64,000 bases of DNA, from NCBI RefSeq assembly GCF_949987535.1, contig NC_080066.1, forward strand, positions 127,638,335-127,702,334, read 5' to 3'. The notes under the pieces were generated by a model. The model ran no database searches and had not been told where the DNA came from. It saw nothing but the letters and a program-made list of their open reading frames with translations. The translations under genes were made by a program, and so were the position numbers. This stretch comes from Balaenoptera acutorostrata. Lineage: Eukaryota > Chordata > Mammalia > Artiodactyla > Balaenopteridae. Numbering within the stretch: position 1 is the stretch's first letter; each line of letters opens with the position of its first letter. Below, one piece after another: positions 58,950 through 64,000 of this stretch.

Positions 58950-59479
58950 GCTTGTTTTCTGAGGGTGGGTTAATCCTAATTATATAGCCTAGCCTGCTAT
59001 ATTTCTGGAAATGAAAATCTCAAGTATGTGCTATTAGCACAGCATTAGACAAATGACAAACAAAATAATGAAATGGAACAGAAAGCCCATATATAGATTT
59101 GTGGGGTTGTTCAATAGAAGACATGAAAATATATACTACTCAATTGGTTATGTATATAAAAAAATACATAAATGTAATCCCTATTGCATATCTTATAATG
59201 AAAAGAAAAAAGAAAAGGCAGTCTCAGGAGGATCACATACTTAAATTTTTTTTTTCAAATACTTAAATTTAAAAGGCAAAAGTTAAATCATTTAGAAAAA
59301 ACACAGAAGAATGTCATTATGACCTCAGGTAAGGTGTTACTTTCTTAAACAGAATAGAAAAGCACAATTAGTAAAGGAAAAGATTGATAAATTAGCCAAT
59401 CTTAAATTTGAAATTAATATTAAATTTAAAATTTTAGCATAAAAATTTCTTCTCAACAGTGCTCCTCATTAAACAGGTG

Positions 59480-60720
59480 AAATAAAGGCCGAGGCTTGAA
59501 AAAAGATATTTAGAACAAATACAGTTAATCAGAATATACTAAAAACTCCTATAACTAAATAAGAAAAAGAATTCAATAGCAAAATGAGCCTAATAGGAAC
59601 AGGTATTTCATAAATGAGAAAGCCCAAATAACTAATTAGAGAAAAGTCTCAGCCTCACGGTGAATCAAGGAAGTGAAAATTAAAGCCACAATGTTATTTC
59701 CCAGATAAAAGCTTATAAAGATAACCGCATTAAGGTTTGTTGCAATATAAAACAATGAGAATCTTTATACCTGTCAAGAACCTGCAGCAGCAGAGGGTGG
59801 ATGGGTAAGATTTTAGTCTACTTCCAAGCTAACAAGTTAGCCTGCAACAGTTCATGGGCACAAGCAGAAGAATCCAGACTACTGAGTCAGAGAAAAGGAT
59901 TCATGACACAGCAGACGGTACAAGCTTTACTTTCAAACTGGTTCCCTTTGCCTCCCAATTCCCACAGAGTGATGCAGAAGTGCCCAATTGGATTTTGCAC
60001 ATGCCTTCTGTTTGTATCACATCTGTAGGACCCTGAGCTTAAGAGACCTTAGTGTTTTATAACTGACAGTACCCAAGCCTGTCTAACCATTGCCCAAGAG
60101 GGAGACATTATATTTATTATACTAGATATTAAATGGGCTTTACCTCTGTTCCAGGGGAGGTCTCTATATTCTAAGGATGTTTGCTATGCAAATAACCTTG
60201 AAAAGATAGGCTGGAAAAAAAAGACAGTGCCTCTGCACATATGTTATGCAAAAAAGCAAGAGACCTACAGAAAACTGTCTTCTAAAAATATAGTCTTTAT
60301 GAGTATGTAAATTTGTGTAAGTATGGAGAGCATTTGGCAATAAAAACAATATTACAATGAGAACGGATAAACTCGTGTACACAGGAAACAGGAATATTCA
60401 TGGCATAGAAAACACAGAGAATGATCTAAACATCAGTAAGAGAATTATCAAATTGTATACTCTTCATAAAATATAATTTAAAATATAGCATGAAAAATGA
60501 ACCTAAGCCATAATACATCACCATGGATGGATTTCACAAAATATTGAGCGAAAATTAATTTTAAAGCAGACATATTATAAAATTTAAGTTCAAAATATGC
60601 ATTTTGATAAGGGATCAATAGATATGTATTAAAGTATAAAGAAATGCAGAAAACAGTAAATGCTATGTTTAACATACTGGTCACGTGGATTAGAAGAGCG
60701 TCAAGAGGAGAAGATGCAAT
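59480..60720 (+). mobile_element. Probable old L1 fragments
   Basis: 59480-59780 resembles a plus-orientation L1 ORF2 3' region (aaactcctataactaaataa, agcaaaatgagcctaatagg, aagtgaaaattaaagccaca). 60330-60720 resembles an L1 ORF2-end/3' UTR remnant (atgaacctaagcc, catcaccatggatggatttc, aaatattgagcgaaaattaa). The stretch between them (59780-60330) is unassigned. The call is by eye only. Confidence 0.5.
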
Positions 60721-60923
60721 TGTGAGGAGATAACAAAGGACTTAACTCTGGTGATTTTTAGTTTTTAGATTGGTAGCAGGTATATAAAAATACTTATATT
60801 ATTTTTGGCTATGCCTGAAATATTTCTCTTTGTTTTTCAAAGAGAGAATTGAAGAATAAGAGACAGGCAACCGTGAGTTTTCTTAAAACGCTTTCTCCCT
60901 TGAATGTTAAGATTGCGCTCTTG

Positions 60924-61235
60924 GGCTTCCCTGGTGGCGCAGTGGTTGAGAGTCTGCCTGCTAGTGCAGGGGACGCGGGTTCGAGCCCTGGTCTGGGAGG
61001 ATCCCACATGCCACGGAGCAGCTAAGTCCGTGAGCCACAATTACTGAGCCTGCGCGTCTGGAGCCTGTGCTCCGCAACAAGAGAGGCCACGATAGTGAGA
61101 GGCCCGCGCATCGCGATGAAGAGTGGCCCCCGCTTGCCGCAACTAGAGAAAGCCCTAGCACAGAAACGAAGACCCAACATAGCAATCAGTCAATTAATCA
61201 ATCAATCAATAAATAAATCTTTAAAAAAAAAAAAA
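60924..61235 (+). mobile_element. CHR-type tRNA-derived SINE
   Basis: Same family as the copy at 14156-14496. The A box tggcgcagtgg is at 60935-60945 and the B box ggttcgagccc at 60978-60988. The tail is caat/aaat repeats followed by a run of A. The target duplication is imperfect, aagattgcgctcttg (60909-60923) against aagactgtgctcttg (61234-61248), two transitions in 15 nt. Here the A tail abuts the duplication directly, with no extra sequence. Confidence 0.93.
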
Positions 61236-61699
61236 GACTGTGCTCTTGTATTGTTTGCTTCCTCCATCTACATCTGTGGCAACTCACCTGCTTGCCGGGC
61301 TGCTTTTCCTTTTCCTGAGTTCTAAATGTTGATAGTCTCTGGAGTTTTATATTTGGTGTTTTTAATACACTGTGTTAGTGGTTCTCACTTTTAGGCAAGC
61401 ATGAAAGTCACAGGACAATCTTGTTAAAAACCAAAATTCCAAGTCTTAACCACCAGTATTTCTGCTTCAATGAAGTCTACAGATATAATTTTTCAGTGAG
61501 CTTAGAAATACATTTTTTTTTTAAAAAGCACCTCCTCCTTTACAGGGTAATTTGGAAGCAGGTGCCCCAGGGTCTGTATTTGCTGAGGCACAGCTCAGCC
61601 TTGCTAGTTCCACAGCATTAATGCTAGTGGTTTCTCCTCCACCTCTACACTGATTACTCCTGCCACATCTATTACTCCTCACAATGTGCCACTCAGGCA

Positions 61700-61890
61700 C
61701 CACGTTAACTGTATTATACCTACTATGTTTAATCTACCACAACCCGTAGTAGGTAGGAACTAATACTAGCCCTATTATACAAACTGAGGAAACTGAGGAA
61801 GAAGCAAGTTACTGTAACTCTCCTAAGGTTGTCTAGAGAGTAGCAGCTGCAAAATTTGGTTACACCCAGAATGACTCTATCTGGCATCGT
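61700..61890 (+). repeat. MIR SINE
   Basis: Plus-orientation MIR: cctactatgtttaatctacc, actagccctattatacaaac, tgaggaaactgaggaagaag and aaggttgtctagagagtagc, then a weak cccagaatgactctatctgg end. Confidence 0.75.
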
Positions 61891-64000
61891 TTCTTCCTTT
61901 GCTTCCCCAGAATTAATTGCTCCCTTAATTGTTTTAACCAGTGTCTTTATATATTTAGTTATAATACACTTAAAAGTACTTTTTTGGCACATAGATTATA
62001 TATCAGGAACAATTTCTTATTAATTTTTTTACCTATAGTGTCTGGTCATTAACTAGGTAAAGATGTGACAAGATTAAATTCCAGCACACAGTGTATATTT
62101 AACTGACCCAATGAGTGCAGCAGAAAATCTAACTTAGTGATAACTGCATACAGTCACTGAATTTACAAACACTAGTAAAAATGGACCTAAAACCTAATTT
62201 GACAGAAAGTACTTTACTCATGCATAGCTGATACTAGACACTACAAAGTTTCTATCAGTTTTGGAGACTAAACATTCTATAAAATAATATAATCCAAATG
62301 TCAATTCTTTCAATGTCTTTAGATTTTTAAATTATTATATATGAACTAAAGGCAAACTACTGTTATTTCAGAAGATAAAAACCCACAAGAATATATACAT
62401 AATAATTTGACATTATACTATTATCTAAAGACATACACGTTTAATCAAGGTATACTTTTCTGGATGTTAAATATAAGTTTAATACCACTCAGTATTTATA
62501 GTACACCCCAAGGACAGACTGGTATTCTGTCGTTATAATGAGATGCTTTACTCAAGTAATTTTAGTTGGCATGTACATTGATGTTGTTACTTATTACAAA
62601 CTCTGGAGTAGATAACTTCATATGTGTATTAAAAAAGCAATAACTTTGATTCTAAATATTTAACTTAAAGCTATAATGAAAGTATATACTTCAGTAGTTG
62701 AGGAATAAGCAATTAAGCACTTCATATTGTATCTCAGTGAGCTGTGCAAAATGTAAAAATGGAAAACTAAATGCAATGTTTGCACATACGCAAAAGAAAA
62801 TACAATATTAGTCCACTGTTTGGAGGTAATACCACAAAACCCTCAGAGAAAGTGGACCTAAAACATAACTACAGATGACAGTTCCAGAACATACCTGGTA
62901 AGCATGCTGATATGAAAACAATGTGTAAAGTATTTATCATTTCTATTTGTAAAAAATTTTCATGTAACTTTTTCTGTTCCTAGGAGATATGTTGCTTTCA
63001 TATAATTTAGAAGACTATTTTCACTATTTGAAAAAGAAATGAGCCATAATTTTTCTGAATGCTAAGATCTGTAACTTGAAACACACAATATCTGGAAATC
63101 CTGACTTCTAGAGAGTGAGGCTCAGAACAGTTTACAGCATGACATGGAGGAGTATTAGAAAGCTATATTCAATAGCAATTGGAGAAAGTATGGATTTTAT
63201 AAGCACCAATGTGCTTCTCTTAAAAATCGGATATTCTTTATTCTTCTAAAACTGAATTCTACTTACCTCATTTCTGCTGATGAAATACTAATTCTTGCCA
63301 ATCCAGGTTAAACTTAATACGTTTAAGATTTGAACTTGATAAATTTAACCCAATCACTTTGTGTACTGGGTACCACCTAGGGAAGTACTTAGGTGGGGCA
63401 GGGGCAGAGGAAGCCCATTCCCCAGCTTAAGTGCTCCTGGCTTGGTGGTGGAGGGGATAACTGTCGCTTGGTTTATCCTGTTTCCTACTGATATTCTCTT
63501 GGATTTAGTCAACTTCATCGGGTCTTTCTTGTCCTGTACTAGCATCTTTTGCATTGTTTTTGGAACTGCCTTGGCCGATGGTCAATATTTCTATTCAATC
63601 TGCATCTTTCTCAGGCAAATCACAGGTTCTTTTGGTCTAAAAGCTCCATCTCTGCCCTTTTTTAGAGGTTTGAAGAATCCTGTTTCTCCTGTAACACAGT
63701 GAAGCAAGACTTGCCAGGCCCCAGTCCCTGAAAATCAGACTCAGTCTATGCTATTGTGATACTCAAGGGCCCCCTCAGGCAGGACCCAGAGCTTCAAGGC
63801 AAGTTCTGTAGTCTTCCTGATCTACCGGTGGGGAAGTGGGCCATTTCTTTCTTACTCAAGTGGGTTGTAGGTACCTTTCTCAAGGAATTTCTAGGACTTA
63901 ACGCTACTGTTCTTCTTTCACTTTTACTAAAATATTCCTGATACCTGGGGACTCTGTGTATTTGCATTGGAATATCTTTCTATATTTTTATTCTGAAACT

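Larger units (their letters stand above)
58436..64000 (-). other. MDGA2 intron, at least 5.6 kb, incomplete
   Basis: Upstream intron reaching the window edge. It holds a mixed microsatellite (58837-58949), old L1 pieces (59480-60720), a CHR SINE (60924-61235) and a MIR (61700-61890). 61900-63300 shows nothing that I can name. 63340-63960 is less AT-rich and has frames on both strands but no recognisable domain; it may be an old LTR or DNA element. Confidence 0.75.

Noticed and set aside
1..64000. Bacterial-type systems: CRISPR, operons, phage or defence islands
   Set aside because: Spliced exons, SINE, LINE and LTR content show mammalian nuclear DNA; no spaced direct repeats or operon-like gene runs exist.

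Overview
This is mammalian nuclear DNA: AT-rich, intron-dominated and dense in interspersed repeats. Two near-complete tRNA-derived SINEs of the CHR type (opening gcttccctggtggcgcagtgg) and two L1 copies with a matching 3' UTR style point to Cetartiodactyla, most probably a cetacean. There are no bacterial operons, CRISPR arrays or phage genes.

One host gene is present, on the minus strand: the 3' part of MDGA2 (MAM domain-containing glycosylphosphatidylinositol anchor protein 2). Seven coding exons, read from high to low coordinate, are 58258-58435, 54411-54431, 51075-51230, 50444-50602, 23112-23242, 12363-12468 and 9589-9677. All have AG/GT boundaries and compatible phases. Together they give 840 nt, or 279 residues plus stop: the second half of a fibronectin type III domain, a short linker made by a 21-nt microexon, a complete MAM domain spread over four exons, and a C-terminal hydrophobic tail typical of GPI-anchor addition. 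Earlier exons (signal peptide, Ig domains) must lie beyond position 64000. A probable 3' UTR lies below 9589.

Layout: 1-8200 is 3' flank with old MIR copies. 8200-9588 is a repeat-free probable 3' UTR. 9678-23111 holds two introns with a CHR SINE, an ancient L1 and an L2. 23243-50443 is a 27-kb intron dominated by a near-full-length L1 in gene-sense orientation (23778-31309, inserted into an MLT1 LTR), further LTRs, MIRs, old L1 pieces and a younger antisense L1 (46174-50326). 50603-64000 holds short and long introns with old L1 fragments, microsatellites and a second CHR SINE.

I found no new multi-gene system. The unusual material is in the mobile DNA. (1) The large L1 carries, inside its target-site duplication, about 220 bp of a cadherin-like cytoplasmic-tail exon with a piece of the adjoining intron. 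(2) The same L1 has an internal rearrangement containing a 27-nt reverse-complement copy of sequence from 4.6 kb away, next to nested inverted repeats. (3) The younger L1 ends in a poly(A) tail 22-23 nt after an AATAAA inside ORF2, as expected of premature polyadenylation, and lies about 100 bp from an MDGA2 splice site.
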